Assembly (NCBI RefSeq): GCF_004349235.1
Contig: NZ_SMKY01000003.1
Location: forward strand, 29,037-93,036
Direction: 5' to 3'
Origin: Actinomadura darangshiensis
GTDB lineage: Bacteria > Actinomycetota > Actinomycetes > Streptosporangiales > Streptosporangiaceae
Length of the DNA: 64,000 nucleotides
A model generated the notes under the pieces. That model was not told where the DNA came from. It worked only from the letters and a program-made list of their open reading frames with translations, and searched no databases. Both the position numbers and the translations under genes were made by a program. Of this stretch, positions 33,335 to 41,747 are shown piece after piece; the stretch's first letter is position 1; each line of letters opens with the position of its first letter.

Positions 33335-35263
33335 GTGGCAACACATGAGGCGACGCAGCAGGCACCCCGGACCGACAAGCCGATGCTCGCCATCGGCGCC
33401 GCGGCGATAGCGCTGGTCGTCCTCGCGCTCGTCATCCGCCTGGGCGGGGCGTTCAGCGAGACCGCGACGCCCGGGTTGTCGCAGGCAGGGGCGCTGACCA
33501 AGGTCGGCCTCTCGGTGTCCAAGCTCGGCGGCAACGTCGCGGCCGTCCTGACCGTCGGGTGGCTGCTGGTCGCGGCCGTGTTCGTGCCCGGGTCGTCCGC
33601 TACCGGCCGCCGGTGCCTGCGCGCGGCGTCCCTCACCGCGATGGCGTGGGCGGTGTGCACGCTGGCGCTGATCGTGTTCACCGTCCTGGACCTGTTCGGG
33701 GTCGGCGTCACCCGCCTCACCGGCGACATGATGCGGACGTTCCTGATCGAGCTGCCGCAGGGCCGGGGGCTGCTCCTCGTCCTCGCCGCCGGGGTCGTCC
33801 TGGCGGTCGCGGCGAGCCTTCCCCGCGCCGAGGGCGGCGCCGGGTACCTGCTGGCGGGCGCGCTCGCCGGGATGCTCCCGCCGCTGTTCACCGGGCACGC
33901 GGCGAGCGGCGAGAACCACGCGCTCGCCGTCTACAGCCTCGTCGCGCACGTCGCCGGCGTCGCGCTGTGGGTCGGCGGGCTCGTCGCGCTCGTCACCATC
34001 GCGCCCGACGTCCGCGACCGCCTTCCGCAGATCATCGGGCGCTACAGCGCGCTGGCCCTCGCGGCGTTCGCCGTCGTCGGGGTCAGCGGCGCCGTGAACG
34101 CCTGGGTGCGGCTCGGCGGCGTCCACCTCGGGTCGCGGTACGGGGCGCTGGTCGTCGCGAAGGGCGTCGCGCTCTGCGCGCTCGGCGCGATGGGCTGGTG
34201 GCACCGCCGCGCCACGATCCCCGCGCTGCGGGACGGGACGGGCGGCCGCCCGTTCCTGCGCCTCGGAACCGTCGAGGTCCTCGTCATGGCCGCCACGATG
34301 GCGCTCGCCACCGGGCTGTCCCGCACTCCCCCGCCCGAGATCGACCCGGGCACCCTGAACGTCGTCACGCTGCGGCTCGGCTTCCCGCTGCCCGGCCCCG
34401 CCGGGCCCGGCCCCTACCTGCTGAACTGGTGGATCGACCCGCTCTTCTTCGTCGTCATCCTGGCCGGGGCCGTCCTGTACGGGGCGGGCGTCGCGCGGGT
34501 GCAGGACTGGCCGTGGCGGCGGATCGCCTGCTGGGACGCCGGGCTCCTCGTCGTGCTGCTCGCCACGTGCGGCGGGATCTCCCGGTACAGCATGGTCCTG
34601 TTCAGCGCGCACGCGCTCCAGCACGTCCTCGTCGGGGTGGTCGCCCCGGTGCTGCTGCTCTACGGGGCGCCGGTCCGGCTCGCGCTCAAGGCGCTGCGAG
34701 GCGAGAGCCGGACGCTGGTCGCCGCCACCGCCGGCAGCCGGGGGCTGCGGTTGCTCGCCCACCCGGCCGTCTCACCGCTGCTGCTCCTGCTCAGCCTCTA
34801 CGCGTGGTACGTGTCGCCGCTGTTCGCGCCGTCCCTCGGCAACCACGCGCTGCACTCGCTCGCGCTGGCCGTCTTCCTGGTCATCGGGCTGGCGTACTTC
34901 CACGGGACGACGGGCACGCTGATGCCGTTCGCCGTCCTGCCGCTGCACGTCATCGCCGGGCTCGCGCTGATGCGGAACGGGACCGTCCTCGGCGGCTGGT
35001 ACGAGCACCTCGGCCGCCGCTGGGGCGCGTCACCGCTGGACGACCAGCACCTCGGCGCCCTGCTGCTGTGGACGCTCACCGCCGCGTTCACCCTCGCGGT
35101 GGCGGTGGCCCACGAGCTCTACTGGCGGGGGCGCCGGTCGACGACCCGGCTGAGCGCCTCCACCACCGTCGGGTCGTACTCGGCGGCGGAGTCCAGCCGC
35201 AGCCGCTCCAGCACCGCGGCGCCCCTGTCCCGGTCGGCGGAGTCGCCGACCAGGTCGTCGTAG
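33335..35263 (+). CDS. CopD-CtaG fusion: copper-resistance / cytochrome c oxidase assembly membrane protein
   Basis: About 642 residues from GTG 33335 (GTG 33317 also possible; no clear ribosome site, perhaps leaderless). The first half (~1-330) is a CopD-like domain with helices containing HAASGENHALAVYSLVAHVAGVALWVGG (read in parts) and WWHRR. The second half (~340-600) is a caa3/CtaG domain: NWWIDPLFF, YSMVLFSAHALQHVLVG, LYAWYVSPLF, FHGTTGTLMPF and DDQHLGALLLW. Actinobacterial fusions like this handle copper import and delivery to cytochrome oxidase. The domain ends at HELYWRGRR; a further ~43 Ser/Arg-rich residues run antisense through 145 bases of the convergent HD gene. Confidence 0.88.
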   Translation: MATHEATQQAPRTDKPMLAIGAAAIALVVLALVIRLGGAFSETATPGLSQAGALTKVGLSVSKLGGNVAAVLTVGWLLVAAVFVPGSSATGRRCLRAASLTAMAWAVCTLALIVFTVLDLFGVGVTRLTGDMMRTFLIELPQGRGLLLVLAAGVVLAVAASLPRAEGGAGYLLAGALAGMLPPLFTGHAASGENHALAVYSLVAHVAGVALWVGGLVALVTIAPDVRDRLPQIIGRYSALALAAFAVVGVSGAVNAWVRLGGVHLGSRYGALVVAKGVALCALGAMGWWHRRATIPALRDGTGGRPFLRLGTVEVLVMAATMALATGLSRTPPPEIDPGTLNVVTLRLGFPLPGPAGPGPYLLNWWIDPLFFVVILAGAVLYGAGVARVQDWPWRRIACWDAGLLVVLLATCGGISRYSMVLFSAHALQHVLVGVVAPVLLLYGAPVRLALKALRGESRTLVAATAGSRGLRLLAHPAVSPLLLLLSLYAWYVSPLFAPSLGNHALHSLALAVFLVIGLAYFHGTTGTLMPFAVLPLHVIAGLALMRNGTVLGGWYEHLGRRWGASPLDDQHLGALLLWTLTAAFTLAVAVAHELYWRGRRSTTRLSASTTVGSYSAAESSRSRSSTAAPLSRSAESPTRSS

Positions 35264-36447
35264 GCGTTGGCGACCTTGATGATGCGGCCGGCGAGCGGCG
35301 GCGGGAGCGGCCGCTCCCCCGAGTCGGCGACGGGCTCGCGCCCCGTCCGGTAGGGGTGCGACGACAGCTGGACGATGTGCGCGACCCGGTCCAGGACCCC
35401 GGTCTGCTTGATCACCTCGGCGCCCAGCTCGGCGATCCGGCGCTGCTCGGCCGGGGACGCCAGCACGGTCGCGCCGCCCGGGATCGGGTCGCCGAGCGAC
35501 AGCTGCCCGATGTCGTGCATGAGGGCCGCGTACTCCAGTTCGAGCAGCTCCTCCTCCGACATGCCGAGCTCGCGCCCCATCTGGACCGCGAGCATCGACA
35601 CCCGCCGCGAGTGCCCCGTCTCGACGTACCCGCCGACCTCGGTGACCCGCGACAGCGCCCGGACGGTCTGCAGGTACGTCGCGCGGATCCCGGCGTAGCG
35701 GCGGAACGCGAACTGCGTCACCAGGATCGGCACCGTGAAGATCAGCAGGGCGGCCTCGCCCATCGCGGTCGTCGCGACCGCGATCAGCATGGCGGTCGCG
35801 CTGGTCGCGGCGCACAGCGCCAGCTTCGCGTCGATCTCGTCGCGCAGCGCGATGCCGAACCGCGCCCGCACGGTCTCCGCCCGGATCATCGCGGCGATCA
35901 GCACGTCGGTGAAGCAGGACAGCACCACCACCAGGCACATCACAGCGAGCAGCAGCTGCCAGGCCAGGTCGAGCGACAGCAGCGGGCGGAAGCACAGCGC
36001 GACGACCGCGACGGTGAACAGCCGCCGGGCCATCGCGTCCGGCCGCGGCGAGCGGCCCACCGCGACGTGCGGCAGCGAGCCGATCAGCATGCCGGCCGCG
36101 GTGACGGCGACGACCTGGAGCGCCGAGTGTCCGGCCGCGACCACGCCGAGCCGCGCGTCCGGGCCCGCGCCCTCCGGGCCGACGCCGACCAGCAGCGCGT
36201 AGCCCATCGCGCCGGCGCTGGCGATCGGCGCGACCTCCCGGTTGCCCGGCATCACCATGCGGAACAGCTCGCCCAGCGAGATCAGCACGCCGAAGATGAT
36301 CGCGATGTCGGGCTGTTCGAGCCCGACCGCCGCGACCTCGGTGATCGCGACGATCACGAACAGCCCGGCGGTGGCGATCAGCAGCAGCTGGCCGGAGTCG
36401 ATGGTCTGCCACGCCGCCCGCTCGCGGTCGCGGATCTGACTGCTCAT
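35119..36447 (-). CDS. Membrane-bound HD-domain phosphohydrolase, degenerate HD-GYP
   Basis: 442 residues. The N-terminal ~230 residues contain about six hydrophobic segments (LLLIATAGLFVIVAITEVAAV, LLLAVMCLVVVLSC and others), a membrane sensor of unknown type. Residues ~270-400 are an HD domain: HSRRVSMLAVQMG and ALMHDIGQLSLGDP. The GYP part is eroded: in place of HHE..GYP it reads SSHPYRTG. Such proteins may hydrolyse cyclic dinucleotides or only bind them. It is the second of two tandem HD genes, 38 bases after the complete HD-GYP protein. Confidence 0.85.
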   Translation of the reverse strand: MSSQIRDRERAAWQTIDSGQLLLIATAGLFVIVAITEVAAVGLEQPDIAIIFGVLISLGELFRMVMPGNREVAPIASAGAMGYALLVGVGPEGAGPDARLGVVAAGHSALQVVAVTAAGMLIGSLPHVAVGRSPRPDAMARRLFTVAVVALCFRPLLSLDLAWQLLLAVMCLVVVLSCFTDVLIAAMIRAETVRARFGIALRDEIDAKLALCAATSATAMLIAVATTAMGEAALLIFTVPILVTQFAFRRYAGIRATYLQTVRALSRVTEVGGYVETGHSRRVSMLAVQMGRELGMSEEELLELEYAALMHDIGQLSLGDPIPGGATVLASPAEQRRIAELGAEVIKQTGVLDRVAHIVQLSSHPYRTGREPVADSGERPLPPPLAGRIIKVANAYDDLVGDSADRDRGAAVLERLRLDSAAEYDPTVVEALSRVVDRRPRQ

Positions 36448-36485
36448 GAACGTCCCGTCACCAACGTCCCGTCATCAACGTCCTG

Positions 36486-37835
36486 TCACCGGCGCGCTTC
36501 GTCGCCGCCGGCGACCCGCAGCGGCGTGCTCGGGTCGTCGTGGTCCTGCTGGGTGGTCTCGACGATGTCGTCGTCGGGCAGGACGACCGGCCGCGGCGGC
36601 TCCCAGCCGTCCCGCTCCAGCGCCTGGAGGAACGCCTCCACCATCGCCGGGTCGAAGTGGTCGCCCATCCCCCGGCGCAGCTCCTCGATGGCCTCCTCCT
36701 TGGTGCGGGCGGCCCGGTAGGAGCGGTTCGAGGTCATCGAGTCGAACGCGTCGGCGACGGAGATGACCCGGGCGAACTCGGGGATCTCGTCCCCGGCGAG
36801 GCCCATCGGGTAGCCGCGGCCGTTCATCTTCTCGTGGTGGTGCATGATGCCGGCGAGCGCCTCGTCCAGGAACCCGATCTCCCGGACGATCTCCAGCCCG
36901 CGCATCGGGTGCAGCTGGATCGCGGCGAACTCCTCCTCGGTGAGCGAGCCGGACTTCTGCAGCACCTTCGTCGGGACGCCGAGCTTGCCGACGTCGTGCA
37001 GCATCCCCGCGTACCGGATCGCCTCGACCCGGTCGGCGCGCATCCCGATCTCCTGGGCGATCATCACCGAGCCGCGGGAGACGCGCTCGGAATGGCCGCG
37101 GGTGTAGAAGTCCTTGGTCTCGACCGCCTGGCAGAGCGAGGCGAGCGTCGCGGCGTGCGCCTGCTGCTGCGCGTACGCCTGGTCCATCGCCCAGCGGGCG
37201 ATGAACAGCGGGAGCAGGACGAGGACGGCGGCGAACGGCCCGACCCCCGGCCACAGCCCGGCGATCAGCAGCCCGACCATGCCGTAGCCGAGGCAGCCGA
37301 CGGCGAGCTGGCCGTACTCGTGCAGCAGCTCGCGCGGCGCGGCCTGCCGGCTGGCGAGCAGCACCCCGGCCATCAGCGCGAGGTTGACCAGGACGAAGGC
37401 GACCAGCGCGCCGAGGAACGGCCCGATGACGTTCTCCACCCAGCGGGCCTGCTCGGGGTGGAACCGGTCGCCGCCGAGGAGGTTGAAGACCGTTCCGGCG
37501 ATGAAGCCGCTGAGCGCGAACTGCGCGCCGTTGAAGACCCGCTTGACCGGGGCGAAGAACCGCTGCCCGGTGACCAGCGCGCACAGGCCGAGGAGCGCGG
37601 CGCCGACCGGGCCGAGCAGCACCACCGAGGCCAGGCTCGCGGCGAAGCTGAGCGACACCCTGGCCCGCGTGATGTTCAGCCGCGCGGGCGCCGAGTCGCA
37701 GATCAGGAACAGCAGGGCCAGGACGGCCAGCTTGGTCCAGTCGAGATCCGCGAAGGACGACGTCGCGATGAGGCCCGCCGCGAGGGCGACCACGCCGCAG
37801 ACGTACGCCCAGGCAGCGAGAGGTAGTCCACGCAT
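36486..37835 (-). CDS. Membrane-bound HD-GYP phosphodiesterase
   Basis: 449 residues. About seven membrane helices in residues 1-225 form a MASE-like sensor. The complete HD-GYP domain follows: GHSERVSRGSVMIAQEIG, MLHDVGKLGVP, HHEKMNGRGYPMGL, RVISVADAFDSMTSNRSYR. All metal ligands and the GYP triplet are present, so c-di-GMP hydrolysis is likely. It is the first gene of the pair and is preceded by a ~520-base region with few features. Confidence 0.92.
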   Translation of the reverse strand: MRGLPLAAWAYVCGVVALAAGLIATSSFADLDWTKLAVLALLFLICDSAPARLNITRARVSLSFAASLASVVLLGPVGAALLGLCALVTGQRFFAPVKRVFNGAQFALSGFIAGTVFNLLGGDRFHPEQARWVENVIGPFLGALVAFVLVNLALMAGVLLASRQAAPRELLHEYGQLAVGCLGYGMVGLLIAGLWPGVGPFAAVLVLLPLFIARWAMDQAYAQQQAHAATLASLCQAVETKDFYTRGHSERVSRGSVMIAQEIGMRADRVEAIRYAGMLHDVGKLGVPTKVLQKSGSLTEEEFAAIQLHPMRGLEIVREIGFLDEALAGIMHHHEKMNGRGYPMGLAGDEIPEFARVISVADAFDSMTSNRSYRAARTKEEAIEELRRGMGDHFDPAMVEAFLQALERDGWEPPRPVVLPDDDIVETTQQDHDDPSTPLRVAGGDEARR

Positions 37836-37899
37836 TTGCCGCCCCTCGGGGAGTGACTCATGGCGGGCCGCCGCCGGGCTCGCACGTGCCTGCCGGCAC

Positions 37900-37992
37900 C
37901 TACACCCAGGACACGCCCTTGGTCATCATCAGCGACGACGACAGGACGCTCGGGCGCCGGCCGTGTCCGTCCGGCGTCACGCGCTTGCGCAT
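37900..37992 (-). CDS. Possible 30-residue peptide upstream of the HD-GYP gene
   Basis: ATG 37992 has a GGGAGG-type ribosome site nine bases upstream and opens a 30-codon frame: MRKRVTPDGHGRRP then SVLSSSLMMTKGVSWV. The stop is followed by a small hairpin (GTGCC-GGCA-GGCAC) and the HD-GYP start lies 65 bases on. The peptide has a basic N-terminus and a hydrophobic end. It could be a leader peptide, a small regulatory protein or a chance ORF. No family is known to me. Confidence 0.35.
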   Translation of the reverse strand: MRKRVTPDGHGRRPSVLSSSLMMTKGVSWV

Positions 37993-38357
37993 GGCTCCTT
38001 GCCTCCCCCCCAGCCGAACCGGGCCGTCCGGCCTGGCGGCCGGCCGCCTGGACCGGTGCGGTCCAGGTTTCCCGGGCGAGCACATACCCCGAATTCCCGG
38101 GCGTGCACGTGCTCCCGTCGCTGATTTCGGCACAAGCCTAACGCGAACTGCCCAGGTCACACAGGCATGCGGGAAAACGTGAGCAAAGAGTGAACCAATC
38201 GTCACCTTTAGTGATCAATTGTCCCGGCGGAAAGCGCCCGTACCGCCATGGCAATGCGCATGCACAATCGAAATGCACGTGCATCTGCGATCGCACATTG
38301 ATGGGCCAAGGAAAGGCCGGAAAAAGACATCCGACCGGTTTACGGCAAGTGGACCAT
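37993..38357. other. Gene-poor stretch upstream of the HD-GYP operon
   Basis: No frame here has convincing codon use. The part from about 38170 to 38345 is relatively A/T-rich and holds short palindromes (TGCACGTGCA near 38274 and GCGATCGC-like sequence near 38289). It probably contains the promoter for the minus-strand HD-GYP operon and the 3' end of the epimerase transcript does not cross it. I see nothing else. Confidence 0.4.
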
Positions 38358-39284
38358 TCAGTCCCGCGAAGCGTTCCGCTCCCGCGCCCAGGCGACCGTC
38401 TCGGCGAGCCCCTCGGGCAGGCCCACCGCCGGCTCCCAGCCGAGCGCCTCGCGCGTCTCGCGCGGGTCGATGGACATCGCGGGCAGGTCGCCCAGCCGCG
38501 GCGGCGCGAACTCCGGGTCGTCCGGCGCGCCCGCCGACCCGGCGACGAGCGAGTGCAGGTCCCGGTCGGTGGTCTGCAGGCCGGTGCCGACGTTGAGGCG
38601 CCGCCCGCCGCCCGCGTCCCCGGCCGCGCGGGCGAACGCGTCGACGACGTCCAGGACGTAGACGTAGTCGCGGGTCTGCGAGCCGTCGCCGAACACCTTG
38701 GTCGGACGGCCGGCCAGCAGCGCGTCCGTGAAGATGGAGATGACCCCGGCCTCGCCCTCGGGCGTCTGCCGCGGCCCGTAGACGTTCGCCAGCGTCAGCG
38801 TCGTGAAGTCGATCCCGTGCAGCTGCCGGTACATCCCGGCGTAGATCTCGCCGGAGACCTTCGACGCCGCGTACGGCGAGGCGGGCCGCAGCTCGGCGTC
38901 CGCCGGGACGGGCAGCGCGTCCGGCACCCCGTACACCGCGCAGCTGGAGGTGAACACCACCTTGCGGGCGCCCGCCGCCCGCGCGGCCTCCAGCACGCCG
39001 GCCGTCCCGACCACGTTGGTGCGGGCGTCGCCCAGCGGGTCGGCCACGCTGAACCGGACGCTGACCTGCGCGGCGAGGTGGCAGATCACCTCGGGACGGC
39101 GGACCGCCGCCCGCTCGGCGAGCGCCGGGTCGGCGACGTCCATCTCCCACAGCTCCACGCCCGGCCGGACGTTGGCGCCGGACGACATGTCGTCCACGCC
39201 GATGACCTCGTGGCCGTCCGCGACGAGCCGGTCGACGAGATGGGACCCGATGAATCCGGCCGCGCCGGTGACGAGTGCGAGCAC
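38358..39284 (-). CDS. NAD-dependent epimerase/dehydratase (UDP-glucose 4-epimerase-like)
   Basis: 308 residues of the extended SDR type: nucleotide motif TGAAGFIGSHL at residue 6, HLAAQVSVRFS near 70, VFTSSCAVYG near 110 with the Ser, the catalytic YAASK near 148, NVYGPRQ near 170 and QTRDYVYVLDVVDA near 205. These match GalE-like enzymes that interconvert sugar nucleotides. No glycosyltransferase lies close, so the exact sugar is uncertain. It is 20 bases downstream of rsrA on the same strand and might be read through from the sigR promoter. Confidence 0.88.
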   Translation of the reverse strand: MLALVTGAAGFIGSHLVDRLVADGHEVIGVDDMSSGANVRPGVELWEMDVADPALAERAAVRRPEVICHLAAQVSVRFSVADPLGDARTNVVGTAGVLEAARAAGARKVVFTSSCAVYGVPDALPVPADAELRPASPYAASKVSGEIYAGMYRQLHGIDFTTLTLANVYGPRQTPEGEAGVISIFTDALLAGRPTKVFGDGSQTRDYVYVLDVVDAFARAAGDAGGGRRLNVGTGLQTTDRDLHSLVAGSAGAPDDPEFAPPRLGDLPAMSIDPRETREALGWEPAVGLPEGLAETVAWARERNASRD

Positions 39285-39303
39285 CCGAAGAAGATACCGG
39301 GGC

Positions 39304-39600
39304 TCAGGCGCTCTCGGACTTGTCGGCCCCGCCGGACGCCTTGATCTCGCCGCAGATCTCCTCGATCCGGCCGAGCACCTTGGCGCGCAGGTCGGTCGGG
39401 GCCTGCTCGCAGCCGCAGGACTTGTTCACGATCTTCTTGACGGCCTCTTCGAGCCCGTACTCGCGCAGGCAGGGCCCGCACTCGTCGAGGTGCTGGCGCA
39501 CCTCGCCGCAGCCGCCCTGGTCGAGCTCACCGTCGAGATAGGTGTAGACCCGGGCGAGGACCTCGTCGCAGGGCGTCTCGTGGTGGTTGCCGCAGCTCAT
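39304..39600 (-). CDS. rsrA: Zinc anti-sigma factor RsrA (mycothiol/thiol-stress type)
   Basis: 98 residues. The ZAS motif H-x3-C-x2-C is visible as [14 protein letters not shown] (about residues 36-49), with an additional Cys near residue 11 and NKSCGCEQ near 62. The order matches RsrA of Streptomyces: reduced protein with zinc binds SigR, and disulfide stress oxidises the cysteines, expels zinc and frees the sigma factor. The gene overlaps the sigR stop by four bases, so the pair is made together under SigR control. Confidence 0.95.
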   Translation of the reverse strand: MSCGNHHETPCDEVLARVYTYLDGELDQGGCGEVRQHLDECGPCLREYGLEEAVKKIVNKSCGCEQAPTDLRAKVLGRIEEICGEIKASGGADKSESA

Positions 39601-40358
39601 GATGATCCCCTGCTCGCTCGGGTGAGCCCGCGCTCGTCAGCGTAGTCCTCCAGCATGCCGCGCAGCTGGCGCCGGCCGCGGTGCAACCGGGACATCACCG
39701 TGCCGATGGGCGTGCCCATGATCTCGGCGATCTCCTTGTACGCGAACCCCTCGACGTCGGCGAGGTACACGGCGATGCGGAACTCCTCCGGCAGGTCCTG
39801 CAGCGCCCGCTTCACGTCGGAGTCGGGCAGGTGCTCCAGTGCCTCGGCCTCCGCGGACTTCAGCCCGCTGGAGGTGTGCGACTCGGCGCGCGCGATCTGC
39901 CAGTCCTCGATGTCCTCGGTGGCGGCCTGCTGGGGCTGGCGCTGCTTCTTGCGGTAGGAGTTGATGAACGTGTTGGTCAGGATGCGGTAGAGCCACGCCT
40001 TGAGGTTCGTGCCCTCCTTGAACTGGTGGAAGGACGCGAACGCCTTGGCGAAGGTCTCCTGGACGAGGTCCTCGGCGTCGGCCGGGTTGCGCGTCATGCG
40101 CAGCGCGGCCGAGTAAAGCTGGTCCAAGAACGGGAGCACGTCGCGCTGGAAACGTTCTTGGCGCTGCTCCACGGTCTCCGTGGTGCCCGGGACCTGACCC
40201 ACCTCCTCGGCTGTGGCGGCGCCCTTGCCGGCGCCGTACCCCACAGACGATATCGGTCCCCGCGGCCTGCCGACGCGTGCGGGTGCCCGTGCGTCGCCGC
40301 CGGACGCCGGCGCGCCGGCTCTCCGCTGCTGGTCGGCGACGGCTGTGGTCATCGGCAT
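39597..40358 (-). CDS. sigR: ECF sigma factor SigR (thiol-oxidative stress)
   Basis: 253 residues from ATG 40358, with GGAGG three bases upstream. Region 2: [26 protein letters not shown] and [22 protein letters not shown]; region 4: [27 protein letters not shown] and [17 protein letters not shown]. About 65 residues precede the conserved core ([13 protein letters not shown]); Streptomyces SigR also has a long, unstable isoform with an N-terminal extension and a short one. A GTG within AEEVGQ, next to AGGAGG, could start such a short form. It drives its own transcription (see promoter) and is followed by rsrA. Confidence 0.95.
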   Translation of the reverse strand: MPMTTAVADQQRRAGAPASGGDARAPARVGRPRGPISSVGYGAGKGAATAEEVGQVPGTTETVEQRQERFQRDVLPFLDQLYSAALRMTRNPADAEDLVQETFAKAFASFHQFKEGTNLKAWLYRILTNTFINSYRKKQRQPQQAATEDIEDWQIARAESHTSSGLKSAEAEALEHLPDSDVKRALQDLPEEFRIAVYLADVEGFAYKEIAEIMGTPIGTVMSRLHRGRRQLRGMLEDYADERGLTRASRGSS

Positions 40359-40391
40359 GCACCTCCGCTGTGGTGGGCTGTGAAACGGTGC

Positions 40392-40417
40392 AACACCGAG
40401 GTGCGCGCGCCGATTCC
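40392..40417 (-). promoter_or_regulatory. SigR-type autoregulatory promoter of sigR-rsrA
   Basis: On the minus strand GGAAT (40413-40417), an 18-base spacer and GTT (40392-40394) match the established SigR consensus GGAAT-N18-GTT exactly. It lies 34 bases upstream of the sigR ATG, as expected for positive autoregulation. Confidence 0.85.
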
Positions 40418-40531
40418 CCGGCCGGGGCGGCGCATCGGCCACCGGGTCGTCCGACTCGTCCCTCACTCAGGGTGATGAGCGGGCCCGGACGGGGAAAGAT
40501 GTGACGTACACGGCTAGAACAGGAGCAATTG

Positions 40532-41335
40532 GTGCACTCGGTGCCTTCGGCGCAACCTTCCGAGCCCACCATCGCCAGCCTGCGCGACACCTCCGGAGAC
40601 GGGTCAGGGGACTCCCTGGCGCGCTACTGGACGTTCTACAGGGCGGTGGCGGACGCCCAGCTCACCCGGTGGCTGCCGCGCAGGCCGTCCCGCGTGCTGG
40701 ACGTCTCGGGAGGCCACGGACACAGCGCGGCCCAGGCCGCGGCGGCGGGCCACGCGGTGCTGGAGGTGCGCGACCCCGAACGTGCGAGACGCACGGGCCC
40801 GGGTGACCCCGCTCCGGGCCCCACCGCCGGCACCGTCCCGCTGATCGGCGACTCCGGGACGCTCTCCTACCTCGCCGACGCCTCCCTGGACGCCGTGATC
40901 GCCGAGAACCGCGTGCTGTCGCGCCATCTGGCCACCGAGGCCACGATCGGCGAGGTCGCCCGGGTGCTGCGCCCCGGCGGCCGGGTGCTGCTCTGCGTCG
41001 ACTCCCTCACCCTGGGCATGGCGCTGCTGGCCGAGCGGAACTACTGGGCGCACCTGTCGGACGTCCCGAGCGCCGAGGTCGTCCTCGTGCCCTGGCCGGA
41101 CGGGACGATCACGCGCTCCTTCTCGTCCCACCAGCTCCGCGAGCTGCTCGCCGAGGCGGGCCTGGAGGTCGAGTGGATCAAGCCCCGCACGGTCCTGTCA
41201 CCGTCGATGGTGGAGCACGTCCTGACCGAGTCGCCAAGAGCCCTCCCCCGTCTGGTCCGCACGGAACTGAACGCCCACCAGACGGACGAGTCCCTGGGCA
41301 TCCACCTCCTCGCAAGCGCCCGCAAACCCCGTTGA
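40532..41335 (+). CDS. Class I SAM-dependent methyltransferase-like protein
   Basis: About 267 residues from GTG 40532 (AGGAG seven bases upstream; TTG 40529 is an alternative). Motif I is RVLDVSGGHGHSAAQAAAAG near residue 52, in which the usual GxGxG reads GGHGH; EVARVLRPGGRVLLCVDS near residue 145 is the typical motif following the catalytic site. SSHQLRELLAEAGLEVEWIKPR is the usual C-terminal substrate strand. The target is unknown. It is divergent from sigR and converges on the TraR/DksA gene, sharing a perfect terminator whose arm contains its stop codon. Confidence 0.85.
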   Translation: MHSVPSAQPSEPTIASLRDTSGDGSGDSLARYWTFYRAVADAQLTRWLPRRPSRVLDVSGGHGHSAAQAAAAGHAVLEVRDPERARRTGPGDPAPGPTAGTVPLIGDSGTLSYLADASLDAVIAENRVLSRHLATEATIGEVARVLRPGGRVLLCVDSLTLGMALLAERNYWAHLSDVPSAEVVLVPWPDGTITRSFSSHQLRELLAEAGLEVEWIKPRTVLSPSMVEHVLTESPRALPRLVRTELNAHQTDESLGIHLLASARKPR

Positions 41336-41391
41336 CTTGCGGCGTGTTGCCGTTATGAGCGGTCGCTTGACGGCAACACGCCGCAAGTCAA
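41332..41391. terminator. Perfect 22-bp bidirectional inverted repeat
   Basis: Bases 41332-41353 (TTGACTTGCGG then CGTGTTGCCGT) are the exact reverse complement of 41370-41391, with a 16-base loop. The TGA stop of the plus-strand methyltransferase (41333-41335) and that of the minus-strand TraR/DksA gene (41388-41390) sit symmetrically in the two arms. It has no U tract, yet its position suits a shared terminator. Confidence 0.8.
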
Positions 41392-41714
41392 CGGCGGTCG
41401 TGCCTGGTCTGGCAGGGGAGGCAGCGGGCGGCGTCGGGGCGGACCTCCAGCCGGCCCTCGGGGACGGGGGCGCCGCAGCCGACGCAGCGGCCGTAGGCGC
41501 CGGCGGCGATCCGCTCCAGCGCCGCGGCCACGCCGCCGCGGTGGCGTTCGAGCGAGTCCAGCGCCGCCTCGACCCGGTCGTGGGCGGTGAGGACGGCGCC
41601 CGCGTCCGCGGCGGAATCGTCGCGCTCCGGGCTCTCCCCGCGCAGAATGGCGATGGAACGGTCCAGGTCGGCGAGCATGGCTTCGAGGCGGGAACGGGCG
41701 ACGGCGGTGTCCAC
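41388..41714 (-). CDS. TraR/DksA-type zinc-finger protein
   Basis: 108 residues from GTG 41714. An N-terminal helical coiled coil (ARSRLEAMLADLDRSIAILRG, EAALDSLERHRGGVAAALERI) precedes the C4 finger CVGCGAPVPEGRLEVRPDAARCLPC. DksA/TraR proteins insert a coiled coil into the RNA polymerase secondary channel; in actinobacteria small members like this are common and mostly uncharacterised. Its stop is within the inverted repeat shared with the convergent methyltransferase. Confidence 0.85.
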   Translation of the reverse strand: MDTAVARSRLEAMLADLDRSIAILRGESPERDDSAADAGAVLTAHDRVEAALDSLERHRGGVAAALERIAAGAYGRCVGCGAPVPEGRLEVRPDAARCLPCQTRHDRR

Positions 41715-41747
41715 GGCGCTGCGAACTCCTCCCGGTGGGCCCCCGGC

